NCBI GenBank assembly: GCA_009887135.1
Contig: QXYA01000084.1
Location: 1-11,028 of the forward strand
Reading direction: 5' to 3'
Length of the DNA stretch: 11,028 nucleotides
Origin: Candidatus Poseidoniales archaeon
GTDB taxonomy: Archaea; Thermoplasmatota; Poseidoniia; Poseidoniales; Poseidoniaceae
The position numbers were made by a program, and so were the translations under genes. The notes below the pieces were generated by a model. The model was not told the DNA's origin. It did not search any database and saw nothing but the letters and a program-made list of their open reading frames with translations. Shown here in pieces: positions 1 to 7,590 of this stretch. Every line of letters starts with the position of its first letter. Position 1 is the first letter of the stretch.

Positions 1-1
1 C

Positions 2-1132
2 GAAGATGCTACTGGCTCTGTCTTGTCATTCCCTCCAATCATCAATGGATCACATACGACAGTACATTCAGGCACACGAGATTTGTTCATTGATGTTACT
101 GGATGGGATCGAAGAGCTTGCGAATCTTGTTTGATGTTGGTCGCTCTCCAAGCCAAACAACGTGGCGGAGAAATCCAATCGGTGAATATTACTGATTGTG
201 ATGGAAACCAAGAGGTCTTACCAAATTGGACTCCAGTACAACATCGAATACCTGAGCGCTTGGTTAAGACAATACTTGGAAGAGAATTAACAGATGACGA
301 AATGAAGCATTCTATTACACGAATGGGTGGAGCATTCGTAGGAAGAGATGCAGCAAGACCTGAAGAGATTCAAATCGGACATTCGATGCAGTATGCTCAT
401 GATGGAGAAAATATGCTCTGTTTTGAGATGCCACGTTGGAGATTCGACATCCTCCATGCGGTGGACATTGTCGAAGATTTAGCCATAGGCCATGGGTTCG
501 AAGATTTAGGAGAAGACGTACCCAGAGCTCCTATGAACGCAATTCCAAGAAGTGACGAGCACCTACGCAGAAGAATCAGAACATCGTTGCAGGGGATGAG
601 TTTCATGCAAATTCAATCACTGACACTTTCCAATGAGTATGACCAATTCGAAAGAATGCGATGGGTCCCGACCAACGAAATCACTCAGATTACCAATCCA
701 ATTACTCAAGAGCATACGATGATGCGCCAATTCTTACTTCCAGGATTACTACGACTCTTAGCGACAAACCGCCATCATGATTTGCCGCAATCCGTGTACG
801 AGCTAGGCACCGTTGTCCGTGACCACAGAAATATGGAACGACTTGCTTTCATAACAGCAGAACGAAGCGGAGGTTTTGCTGCTATCCGTGGAAAAATTCA
901 AGCTTTTTTGAGAGATATGGGTGCTGAAGAAGTAGTAATTGAAACGCTTCCAGATCATGAGGGACCATGGTTAGCAGGACGTGCTGCAAAAGTAGTCATC
1001 AAAGGAGAGTGGGTTGGATGCTTCGGAGAGATTGATCCTGCCATCGGCCAGACATTCGAATTACTCGTTCCGATGAATGCTGCTGAATTCGATGTTGATG
1101 GTTTGAATCGATGCCTTATCGATCCTGTTTGA
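2..1132 (+). CDS. pheT: Phenylalanyl-tRNA synthetase beta subunit, 5' end missing
   Basis: Beta subunit of the cytosolic alpha2-beta2 enzyme that charges tRNA-Phe. The reading frame is open from base 2, so the gene enters from outside the window; 376 residues are visible. The frame begins in a region with the conserved SFPPIINGSHT motif. A B5 domain follows, with RWRFDILHAVDIVEDLA closing it (about residues 145-162), leading into the catalytic-like core ('NPITQEHTMMRQFLLPGLL', 'VYELG'). The C-terminus ends at that core, with no ferredoxin-fold anticodon-binding domain. That is the short archaeal/eukaryotic form (about 550 residues), not the roughly 800-residue bacterial form, so roughly a third is missing upstream. 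An internal TTG at 23 is not the start, because the upstream codons also match the family. The next gene follows after 9 bases and is probably co-transcribed. Confidence 0.95.
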   Translation, partial: EDATGSVLSFPPIINGSHTTVHSGTRDLFIDVTGWDRRACESCLMLVALQAKQRGGEIQSVNITDCDGNQEVLPNWTPVQHRIPERLVKTILGRELTDDEMKHSITRMGGAFVGRDAARPEEIQIGHSMQYAHDGENMLCFEMPRWRFDILHAVDIVEDLAIGHGFEDLGEDVPRAPMNAIPRSDEHLRRRIRTSLQGMSFMQIQSLTLSNEYDQFERMRWVPTNEITQITNPITQEHTMMRQFLLPGLLRLLATNRHHDLPQSVYELGTVVRDHRNMERLAFITAERSGGFAAIRGKIQAFLRDMGAEEVVIETLPDHEGPWLAGRAAKVVIKGEWVGCFGEIDPAIGQTFELLVPMNAAEFDVDGLNRCLIDPV

Positions 1133-1134
1133 GG
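1131..1134 (+). promoter_or_regulatory. Shine-Dalgarno-like GAGG for the SRAP gene
   Basis: GAGG overlaps the pheT TGA (1130-1132) and lies 7 bases before the ATG at 1142. This supports both the start choice and translation from a shared pheT message. Confidence 0.55.
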
Positions 1135-1141
1135 CCTTTTA

Positions 1142-1771
1142 ATGTGCGGCCGCTTTGCTTTCAATGGAGAACATTGGCCTGAATCCGTTGCAATTGAACC
1201 ACCTATAACTGAACCAAATTACAACATATCACCCCAAGATGATGTTCATTGTATATTGATGCAAAATAATGTTCACATCATCACATCGATGAAGTGGGGA
1301 TTTCGCCCTTCATGGAGTAAGAAAAGCATAATGCAACCGATTAATGCTCGAGTGGAGTCAGTGTCTGAAAAACCGATGTTTCGAGATTCCTTTGAAAACA
1401 GACGATGCCTTATTCCCGCTACAGGTTGGTATGAGTGGAAGACGACACCTCTTGGAAAAGTACCTTTTTATCATCGATTAGAGAATGATGAACCAATGTT
1501 ATTTGCAGGGATTTATGACGATTGGAACGATCGTAACGATTCGATACGAACATTCTGTATTCTGACAACAGATTCAGAGAAAGCCATCTCTCATATCCAT
1601 CAAAGAATGCCTCTAATCGTGCCAAATAGTTCTGTTGATGAATGGCTGAATCAAGGAACAGTTACATCAAACCATGCATCATTTGAGGTGTATCCTGTCG
1701 ATCGAAATGTGAATTCAACAACCGCACAAGGACTCGAACTCACCTTCCCGATACGTACATTATTCGATTAA
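1142..1771 (+). CDS. SRAP-domain abasic-site processing protein (HMCES/YedK family)
   Basis: Family members crosslink to abasic sites in single-stranded DNA through the alpha-amine and thiol of an N-terminal cysteine exposed by Met removal, shielding the lesion. The 209-residue product has the whole signature: MCGRFAF at the N-terminus (Cys2), YNISP at 27-31, MKWGFRPSW at 50-58, INAR with Asn68, RRCLIPATGWYEW with Glu98, FAGIYDDW at 121-128, and HIHQRMP with His153. These match the YedK/HMCES active-site residues Cys2, Asn, Glu and His, so it should be active. Length is typical of the family (about 200-230). The start is fixed because Cys2 must follow the initiator Met, and a GAGG overlapping the pheT stop sits 7 bases upstream. 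It probably shares the pheT transcript. The 3' end overlaps the opposing gene by 4 bases. Confidence 0.95.
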   Translation: MCGRFAFNGEHWPESVAIEPPITEPNYNISPQDDVHCILMQNNVHIITSMKWGFRPSWSKKSIMQPINARVESVSEKPMFRDSFENRRCLIPATGWYEWKTTPLGKVPFYHRLENDEPMLFAGIYDDWNDRNDSIRTFCILTTDSEKAISHIHQRMPLIVPNSSVDEWLNQGTVTSNHASFEVYPVDRNVNSTTAQGLELTFPIRTLFD

Positions 1772-2151
1772 GAATAGGGAACATATGAGCCATCTGATTG
1801 CTTTACATGGGGCGTTGGTTCAAAGGAACCGTCTGCTTTTTTCTCGTAATGGTATCCATCTGTATGGTGAACCCATTCAGAAGTTGATTCTGATGCACTA
1901 GCATCTGTAACTCCGTCGTATAGATCAGCGATGTTAGTGGAGGCGGTAACCGTTGTATCACCGTCACCAAATAATGCAAGTGCATCCTTGTAGGCTGCAT
2001 CATTACGTTCAATTGATTGAGCGTGTTTTTCTGAATGAACTTCTTCGTCTTTACGATAGACAATCGCTTCAGGTGATTCCTCATCGAGTTCCATCGAATT
2101 TTTCTTCGAACGCTTGAAGGGCCAGAAAGGAGGCATGACCGTCCCAGCCAT
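1768..2151 (-). CDS. Small acidic protein with C-terminal DG repeats, unknown function
   Basis: I do not recognise this 127-residue protein. It starts with a short hydrophobic/basic stretch (PPFWPFKRSKK, residues 7-17). An acidic, charged middle follows (about 20-60, rich in E, D and K, likely helical), then a Ser/Thr/Asp-rich linker (62-91). The tail has three spaced DG turns: DGYHYEKK at 98-105, DGSFEP at 107-112 and DGSYVPYS at 120-127. No signal peptide or membrane helix is seen, so it is probably cytosolic. The patterned tail and biased but coherent composition favour a real gene over an overlapping minus-strand frame of about 119 codons, which looks like a shadow. The start is uncertain: Met6 at 2136 would sit about 25 bases below a TAATAT box and could be the start of a leaderless message. 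It converges on the SRAP gene and diverges from the surface-protein gene. Confidence 0.7.
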   Translation of the reverse strand: MAGTVMPPFWPFKRSKKNSMELDEESPEAIVYRKDEEVHSEKHAQSIERNDAAYKDALALFGDGDTTVTASTNIADLYDGVTDASASESTSEWVHHTDGYHYEKKADGSFEPTPHVKQSDGSYVPYS

Positions 2152-2160
2152 TTTCCATTC

Positions 2161-2166
2161 ATATTA
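2161..2166. promoter_or_regulatory. Possible TATA-like box between divergent genes
   Basis: ATATTA (TAATAT on the other strand) is the most TATA-like element in the gap between the small acidic protein and the surface protein. It lies about 25 bases upstream of the alternative minus-strand ATG at 2136 and about 23 bases upstream of a plus-strand ATG at 2189. Both fit the usual spacing from an archaeal TATA box to the transcription start. On the minus strand it is preceded by CCAAAG, a plausible BRE, so that direction looks the better of the two. This is a visual match only. Confidence 0.25.
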
Positions 2167-2227
2167 CTTTGGAATTGATTTGAACATCATGCCGTTGGCT
2201 TCAAATCCCATAGGTCATAGCACAGTC

Positions 2228-4657
2228 ATGAACAACAAACGCATAGCGTTCGCACTGTTGTTCATACTCACTATGCCATTTATGGCAGAGGCAGATTCTA
2301 CAACACGTATTGAGATTACATCGATGGAAAACTACGTTGCCTATCCCGGAGACACAGTACAACAATTTGTTGATGTAGAGTATTTTGGAGAAGAAGCAAC
2401 AACGCTTAAACTACAATTAGAATTTATCACGCAGTCCACATTTTCTGGCAATGGTCAAGAGATTGTATTTGATTCAGGAGAAACTAATCGATTTTTCTGG
2501 ACAATTACACTCCCTCAATCAACATCATATTCGAACCAGACGTTAGGAATTTCAATTATTGATCTGTCTGATAACCTTACCATTTACTCAAATGTAACAA
2601 TACAAATCACGGCACCTTCTGCCATCCAATTTGGCAACACTCAGTCATCCACGTTTGTTATTGACCCTGGCATTACAACAAATGTCGCAACAAATATTAC
2701 GAGTAATGCCTCCCTTCCCGATAATGTTACATTCAGCGTTCAAACAACATCAACTTGGAATTGGGGTTGGAATATGGACACCATTACTGGAGATAATTCC
2801 ATGCTCACACTCTCGCCAGATTCTATGGATTTTGTTCGGATTTGGGTTGAAGCTCCGTTGGTCATTGATGGAGCACCACTTGCATATGCAGGACCAACAT
2901 TCATGCTCATCGGATCATCTGGCCTTGATTATGCAGTTATATCATGGGAATTTTCTCTTGAAATTACCGCCTACAGAAATGTAAGTATTGATTCCGTTGA
3001 ATCTAATGTGACACTTGACCCAGGCGGAAACGATCGTATTGAGATCACTGTACGCAATACTGGCAACACACCAGATACAATTTCAATGATGCTTGGTGAT
3101 GTTGTCATTAACGGTGTGGCAAAACAACTTGACCGTTCAGATAGGTTAAGCATAGACGGATGGACCGTTGCTCTGTTCAACGCCTTTGAAGACACAATAG
3201 TGTTCCCAAATGAATCACGAATAATACAAATTGGAGTCGAAGCACCTTCGCAAACAAGCGGCACGTTATCAGTCGATTTGTTTATCCAGCCTACAAATTT
3301 CCCTTTCCGCAGTGTTCAACAAACTGCCAATGCTGAAATTAATTGGATTCGTAATGTCGAAGAGGAGATTCAACCTACAGACTGCTTATACATTCAGCCA
3401 GGAGAATCATGTTATGCGACTCTTGATGTGGAAAATAAGGGGAATTATGATGATCAGTTCACAATTGAAGTACTGTCTTGCCCGGAATTCATCTCTTCAG
3501 CCGACGTTCTAGTGGAAACAATATCCATACCCCGATACGGGACAGTAACCGCAAATGTCATTCAAATTAACATAGATGAAAATGCAACTGCATACACTCA
3601 GGGCAAGGTATACTTTCAAATGAAATATGATGGAAGTTCAGTGATAAATTCCTATGAAGTTGATGTTCTTGTTGGTCCGAATGTAAACTGGACATTCTTA
3701 GATGCGAATTCCGAAGTAGATGCCTCAGATACACTGAGCTTTTCAGTCCAATTACGTAATGATGGAAACCTCAATGATGGACTCATCGTTCAACTCCAAT
3801 CATCGCATTCTACTTCTATGGGATTTAACTTACCAGAGGGAGCTATTGTCGAAGATGGAGTTGAGAATCCTCGAACCTTTGAAATCGATAGTCTACCTCG
3901 GGATTCAAACTTTACAGTAAGAGGTACCGCTGAAGTACCCACAGACCAAATCGCCAATGGAACACTCGTTCTTGAGATCGTTGTACGCTCAATTTTTGAC
4001 CCAGAAACAGAATTCATCTATACAATTGAGTATGATTTTTTAGGAGAAAAATGGATTGATGATGAAGGGGATGACACATACTCGTTTTCAGACCTTACCT
4101 CCGACATAACTGAACTATTCATGGGTTGGTGGTTGGTTATTACAGCCGTGGCTATCGCTTCCATAGTCCTAAACAAAGCGGTACGAGATCGCATGCAAAG
4201 AAAAGAGTTGGAACAGCTCCAGAAAAATATTGAACAACCCAAGCCCGAAGAAGAAGGAGATTGGTTGCAAAAGTTCGAACGTAAAGACACCAAGGGAGTA
4301 GAGACCATCGATAGCCCACATGTTTCTCCAGAGGAGTTTTCTGCAACGTTCAAAGCCTCTTCTAAAGCTCCTGTTCAGGCATTGCAACCTCTTCCAGAGG
4401 ATATTCGAAATGTCGCAACAACGGTTCTTGACCATCATGCATTGGAAGCTCAAAAGGCACAAATGGATGAACTTGCTTCTTCAATTCAATCAGAAGGGAT
4501 TTCAACACAACACAAGGAAAATCAACATTTACAGCCATCGCAAAATATAGACGAACGAACGATTCGACATGATACACAACATTTGCTTTCGAACAAGCCT
4601 ATCACTACGATTCCGTTACCTTCTAAATCCAATGAAAATGATGATTTCGACCTATGA
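2228..4657 (+). CDS. Large single-pass surface protein with Ig-like/NEW3-type repeats and cytosolic tail
   Basis: An 809-residue exported protein of unrecognised specific function. Residues 1-22 form a signal peptide (NNKR, hydrophobic core, AEA before Asp23). The exterior region to about 630 is beta-rich with many N-X-S/T sequons, as in archaeal glycosylated surface proteins. At least three segments carry the NEW3/CARDB-like pattern of a hydrophobic strand, then N-x-G-N and a D: RNTGNTPD near 275, ENKGNYDD near 400 and RNDGNLND near 510. Cys386, Cys395 and Cys418 cluster in the second. One membrane helix lies at about 633-652 (GWWLVITAVAIASIVL), followed by RDRMQRK and a charged, Gln/Glu-rich, probably disordered or coiled tail of about 155 residues inside the cell. 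The open frame continues upstream to 2114 and an ATG at 2189 is possible, but 2228 gives a canonical signal peptide. The stop overlaps a potential RNase HII start. It may be an envelope scaffold or adhesin; function is inference. Confidence 0.85.
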   Translation: MNNKRIAFALLFILTMPFMAEADSTTRIEITSMENYVAYPGDTVQQFVDVEYFGEEATTLKLQLEFITQSTFSGNGQEIVFDSGETNRFFWTITLPQSTSYSNQTLGISIIDLSDNLTIYSNVTIQITAPSAIQFGNTQSSTFVIDPGITTNVATNITSNASLPDNVTFSVQTTSTWNWGWNMDTITGDNSMLTLSPDSMDFVRIWVEAPLVIDGAPLAYAGPTFMLIGSSGLDYAVISWEFSLEITAYRNVSIDSVESNVTLDPGGNDRIEITVRNTGNTPDTISMMLGDVVINGVAKQLDRSDRLSIDGWTVALFNAFEDTIVFPNESRIIQIGVEAPSQTSGTLSVDLFIQPTNFPFRSVQQTANAEINWIRNVEEEIQPTDCLYIQPGESCYATLDVENKGNYDDQFTIEVLSCPEFISSADVLVETISIPRYGTVTANVIQINIDENATAYTQGKVYFQMKYDGSSVINSYEVDVLVGPNVNWTFLDANSEVDASDTLSFSVQLRNDGNLNDGLIVQLQSSHSTSMGFNLPEGAIVEDGVENPRTFEIDSLPRDSNFTVRGTAEVPTDQIANGTLVLEIVVRSIFDPETEFIYTIEYDFLGEKWIDDEGDDTYSFSDLTSDITELFMGWWLVITAVAIASIVLNKAVRDRMQRKELEQLQKNIEQPKPEEEGDWLQKFERKDTKGVETIDSPHVSPEEFSATFKASSKAPVQALQPLPEDIRNVATTVLDHHALEAQKAQMDELASSIQSEGISTQHKENQHLQPSQNIDERTIRHDTQHLLSNKPITTIPLPSKSNENDDFDL

Positions 4658-4660
4658 GGG
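4656..4660 (+). promoter_or_regulatory. Shine-Dalgarno GAGGG deciding the RNase HII start
   Basis: GAGGG covers the stop of the preceding gene and lies 5 bases before the ATG at 4666. The alternative ATG at 4654 has no comparable motif upstream and would place the SD inside the gene. This suggests translational coupling to the surface-protein gene. Confidence 0.6.
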
Positions 4661-4665
4661 ATAAG

Positions 4666-5406
4666 ATGCGGCTGGTTGGTGTTGACGAAGCTGGAAGAGG
4701 ACCAGTACTGGGTCCACTCGTAGTTGGACTTCTATCCATTCCCAAAGGGGAAGAATATTTGTTGGAAGAACAGGGTATCGAAGATTCGAAGCACCTATCC
4801 CACGCGAAGCGTAGGTTGCATTATGAATGGTTGAACCAACAAGTAATCGAGAGAGGTTGGTATGTTGATACAATTATCTGTCAACCCAACCGTATTGATA
4901 ATGCAGTATATGCAAAGGGTCTAAACATACTCGAAGTTGATCTTTTTGCATCAATACTCAATCGGCATCATCGTTTATTTACTCAAGAACTTGACATCCT
5001 TTTGGATGCATGTGACGTCAATGAGGAACGTTTTAGCAATCGAATATCTGAACGATTAAATGATTGGCCATGGTTGAAAACAACAATGGTTGCAGAACAC
5101 AAAGCTGACACGAACCATCGTATTGTTGGAGGGGCTTCGATTCTTGCGAAGGTTGTTAGAGATATGGAAATTGTACGTATCGCAACCGAAGTAGGGAAGC
5201 CAGTAGGAAGTGGCTACCCCTCGGATCCTAACACAGTGAGAGCATTACCTCATCTGATTAAGGAAGATGGAATTCATAGGGACATTCGATGGTCTTGGGC
5301 TACAGTTAAACGGTTTTGGTTGAAAAACTATTCAACGCCATTACCGAAAAGAGAACTTTCAGGACCAACGCTGTTTTCCAAAGAAGATGAAGCAACGAGT
5401 TCATGA
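4666..5406 (+). CDS. rnhB: Ribonuclease HII
   Basis: Cleaves RNA in RNA-DNA hybrids and 5' of single ribonucleotides embedded in DNA; cytosolic, acting in replication and repair. The 246-residue product has the type 2 RNase H landmarks: GVDEAGRGPVLGP at 5-17 with catalytic Asp7 and Glu8, the EDSK motif at 39-42, DACD at 114-117 (catalytic Asp114), ADTNHRIVGGASILAKVVRD at 147-166 with Asp148, and GSGYPSDPNT at 181-190. All four metal-binding acids are present, so it should be active. Length is slightly above the usual archaeal 200-230 because of a charged tail after about residue 222. An upstream in-frame ATG at 4654 would add four residues (MRDK), but 4666 has the Shine-Dalgarno and the family N-terminus begins there. 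The 3' end overlaps the proposed gltX start by 20 bases, pointing to one transcript. Confidence 0.95.
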   Translation: MRLVGVDEAGRGPVLGPLVVGLLSIPKGEEYLLEEQGIEDSKHLSHAKRRLHYEWLNQQVIERGWYVDTIICQPNRIDNAVYAKGLNILEVDLFASILNRHHRLFTQELDILLDACDVNEERFSNRISERLNDWPWLKTTMVAEHKADTNHRIVGGASILAKVVRDMEIVRIATEVGKPVGSGYPSDPNTVRALPHLIKEDGIHRDIRWSWATVKRFWLKNYSTPLPKRELSGPTLFSKEDEATSS

Positions 5407-7129
5407 AGCAATGATGACTGGCCAGTTTATGTCGTGGTCACCAGATGCAGAGACTCAAAACCTAATTTGGCACCTGTCCTTACAAAATGCCTTCGAATAC
5501 GATGGGAAAGGGGCTGCAGGATCGGTTATTGGACGAATCATGAGTACTCGAGCAGATCTCCGCCAACATGGTGGACAGATTGGTCCCCTGGTTGCTCAAT
5601 CAGTGGCCAAAGCAAATACACTGGCACAAGAAAAAGGATTAGACCATGTCGAATCTCTACTCCAGGAAGAAGCCCCACATCTCCTCGAAGGACGTCAGAA
5701 GCAAGAACGAAGGGAAGGGCTCCCTCCACTGAAAGATACTGAAGGCAAAGAGATTGTACTTCGATTCGCCCCGAACCCAAACGGACCACTCTCTTTTGGC
5801 CACGCCCGTGGAGTTGTCATCAACGGTACGTATGCTCATGAACACAAAGGAACCCTTATTCTCAGATTTGATGATACAGATACCACTGTGAAGCCTCCTA
5901 TGCTGGACGCATACGATATCATTCCGCGTGAAGTTGAGTGGCTCTTAGGCCGCCCAGCAGATAGAATCGTCATAGCGAGTGACCGAATCCCATTGTATTA
6001 TGATCATGCAGAGCGTATGCTCCGAGAAGGATTTGGTTACATTTGTCAATGTCCTGCAGAAGATTTTCGAACATATCGTGAAACAAAAGAAAATTGCCCT
6101 TGCCGGGATAAATCTGTGGAAATGAATGTTGATGGATGGAACATGATGTTAGATGGTTCATACAACCCAGGAGATGCTGTTGTTCGAGTTAAGACCGATA
6201 TGGAACTGAAAAATCCTGCTTTAAGAGACTGGCCTGCATTACGAATCCAGGACACTCAAAAGAATCCTCACCCCCGTCCAGAAATCGGTTCCACCTATCG
6301 AGTCTGGCCGCTATTGGATTTCCAAAGTGCAGTCGAAGACCAACTCCAAGGCGTAACCCATATTGTTCGTGGCAAAGATCTCATGGATTCAACACGTAAG
6401 CAAACGTTGCTCTACGAACACTTTGGCTGGGACTATCCAGAAACAATCTACTGGGGTAGAGTGAAAGTTCACGAGTGGGGTGGCTTTTCAACATCCAAGA
6501 TGAGAGCATCCATCGAAAATGGAGAATACACTGGCTGGGATGACCCCAGACTACCTACGCTCCAAGGGCTCCAATTACGAGGCATACAAGCAGAAGCTCT
6601 GAGGAACTTCTGGATTGAACTTGGAGTCACTCAAAAGGATATTTCAGTCCCATTAGCGACTCTTTTCTCACATAATACCAAAGGTATTGACGACGAAGCA
6701 CCACGTTTATCCTTTGTACGCAACCCTGTTGAAGTAGACATTCATGGAGATATTCCTACAACAATTGAAATCCCGGTTCATCCCAATCATGAATCCATGG
6801 GAATGAGAACAATCTCAATGGATAGTAATCAAATAATGATCGAAAAAGAAGATGCAGAACATTCAACATACCGTCTAAAGGAATTCGCTGATATCGATGA
6901 AGGCGGGCATATGGGATCGATCTCTCGAAGTGACAGACGCCCAATCATTCATTGGGTTTCACCAGATTCCTCCTCAGAAGCGACACTAACTCTTCCTCTT
7001 CAAGAGAATATTGAACACATTCAAGGACGAGTTGAACTTCATAATTACCCAGTAGGGACAATTGTTCAATTGGAACGAATCGGTTATGCTATTATCCGAG
7101 AAGATGACTTCTTGCTTATGCACGAATGA
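5387..7129 (+). CDS. gltX: Glutamyl-tRNA synthetase, archaeal type
   Basis: Class Ib synthetase charging tRNA-Glu in the cytosol; archaeal enzymes often also misacylate tRNA-Gln for later amidation, which cannot be told from this window. The 580-residue product has an archaeal helical N-terminal region (LQNAFEYDGKGAAGSVIGRIM). Then come the nucleotide-binding motif FAPNPNGPLSFGHARG (127-142, a HIGH variant with SFGH at 136-139), ILRFDDTD, SDRIPLYYDHAERML, a likely zinc site C220-x-C222 with C237-x-C239, RVKTDM, and VTHIVRGKDL. A KMSKS-like STSKMR sits at 368-373, and beta-barrel anticodon-binding domains run to the end. Length fits the family (about 550-580). The start is uncertain: ATGs at 5411 and 5414 would remove the overlap with RNase HII and cost 8-9 residues, and no choice has a clear Shine-Dalgarno. 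The stop is 5 bases from the opposing CBS gene. Confidence 0.95.
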   Translation: MKQRVHEAMMTGQFMSWSPDAETQNLIWHLSLQNAFEYDGKGAAGSVIGRIMSTRADLRQHGGQIGPLVAQSVAKANTLAQEKGLDHVESLLQEEAPHLLEGRQKQERREGLPPLKDTEGKEIVLRFAPNPNGPLSFGHARGVVINGTYAHEHKGTLILRFDDTDTTVKPPMLDAYDIIPREVEWLLGRPADRIVIASDRIPLYYDHAERMLREGFGYICQCPAEDFRTYRETKENCPCRDKSVEMNVDGWNMMLDGSYNPGDAVVRVKTDMELKNPALRDWPALRIQDTQKNPHPRPEIGSTYRVWPLLDFQSAVEDQLQGVTHIVRGKDLMDSTRKQTLLYEHFGWDYPETIYWGRVKVHEWGGFSTSKMRASIENGEYTGWDDPRLPTLQGLQLRGIQAEALRNFWIELGVTQKDISVPLATLFSHNTKGIDDEAPRLSFVRNPVEVDIHGDIPTTIEIPVHPNHESMGMRTISMDSNQIMIEKEDAEHSTYRLKEFADIDEGGHMGSISRSDRRPIIHWVSPDSSSEATLTLPLQENIEHIQGRVELHNYPVGTIVQLERIGYAIIREDDFLLMHE

Positions 7130-7134
7130 GTATT

Positions 7135-7551
7135 TCATTCAAGCGTTCCCAATGAAGGGTTTGCAGAGAGTATCGATTGTGCTTGGCGGTAATCTTCGGG
7201 AGAGAAATATCCCTCAAAGCCACCGTCCTTATTTACTGCAACAACAGCTTGTGGCATGCGTTCATTAACAGATTTGATAACATCAGCGATTGCATCTGTC
7301 AAAGGAACTTTTAGAACATCCATTTCCATTACTTCTTTGCATGTTGTTTCCGTGACATCAATACCATTTCCAATCGCCTTAAGCATCTGTCGTTGTCCAA
7401 TTACACCCTTTACTTGATCGTCATCATCGAGAACTACAAGAATACCAGATGGTATGCTTACCAGCCTTTTACATCCTTCAACTAACGTATCTTCTAGTCC
7501 AATTGTTACGTGCTCATCATCAAGGACGAGGTCAGCTACTGTTTCGCTCAT
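7135..7551 (-). CDS. Two-CBS-domain protein
   Basis: A stand-alone Bateman module of 138 residues. CBS 1 spans about 1-60 (ADLVLDDEHVTIGLEDTL, then GILVVLDDDDQVKGVIGQRQML). CBS 2 spans about 68-128 (CKEVMEMDVLKVPLTDAI, then AVVAVNKDGGFEGYFSPEDY). Such pairs bind adenine nucleotides or SAM-like ligands and usually act as sensors for a partner; no catalytic domain is fused here and no partner is evident. No signal peptide or membrane helix is seen, so it is cytosolic. The ATG at 7551 is the only possible start: the upstream frame runs 13 codons without a start codon back to the stop of the preceding gene. No clear Shine-Dalgarno is visible. It is the last gene of a leftward run, 39 bases downstream of the zinc-ribbon membrane protein, and is probably co-transcribed with it. 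Confidence 0.9.
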   Translation of the reverse strand: MSETVADLVLDDEHVTIGLEDTLVEGCKRLVSIPSGILVVLDDDDQVKGVIGQRQMLKAIGNGIDVTETTCKEVMEMDVLKVPLTDAIADVIKSVNERMPQAVVAVNKDGGFEGYFSPEDYRQAQSILSANPSLGTLE

Positions 7552-7590
7552 GCCGTGCGCTGTAGGTCGATGTTCATGATAGTTTTGACA

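Noticed and set aside
1803..2162. Overlapping minus-strand frame of about 119 codons
   Set aside because: It lies almost wholly on the acidic-protein gene in another frame, and its product has no coherent composition, motif or domain; it looks like a shadow.
4152..4577. Several minus-strand frames under the 3' part of the surface-protein gene
   Set aside because: Cys/Phe/Leu-rich products with no motif, opposite a well-supported gene; they arise from its codon pattern.
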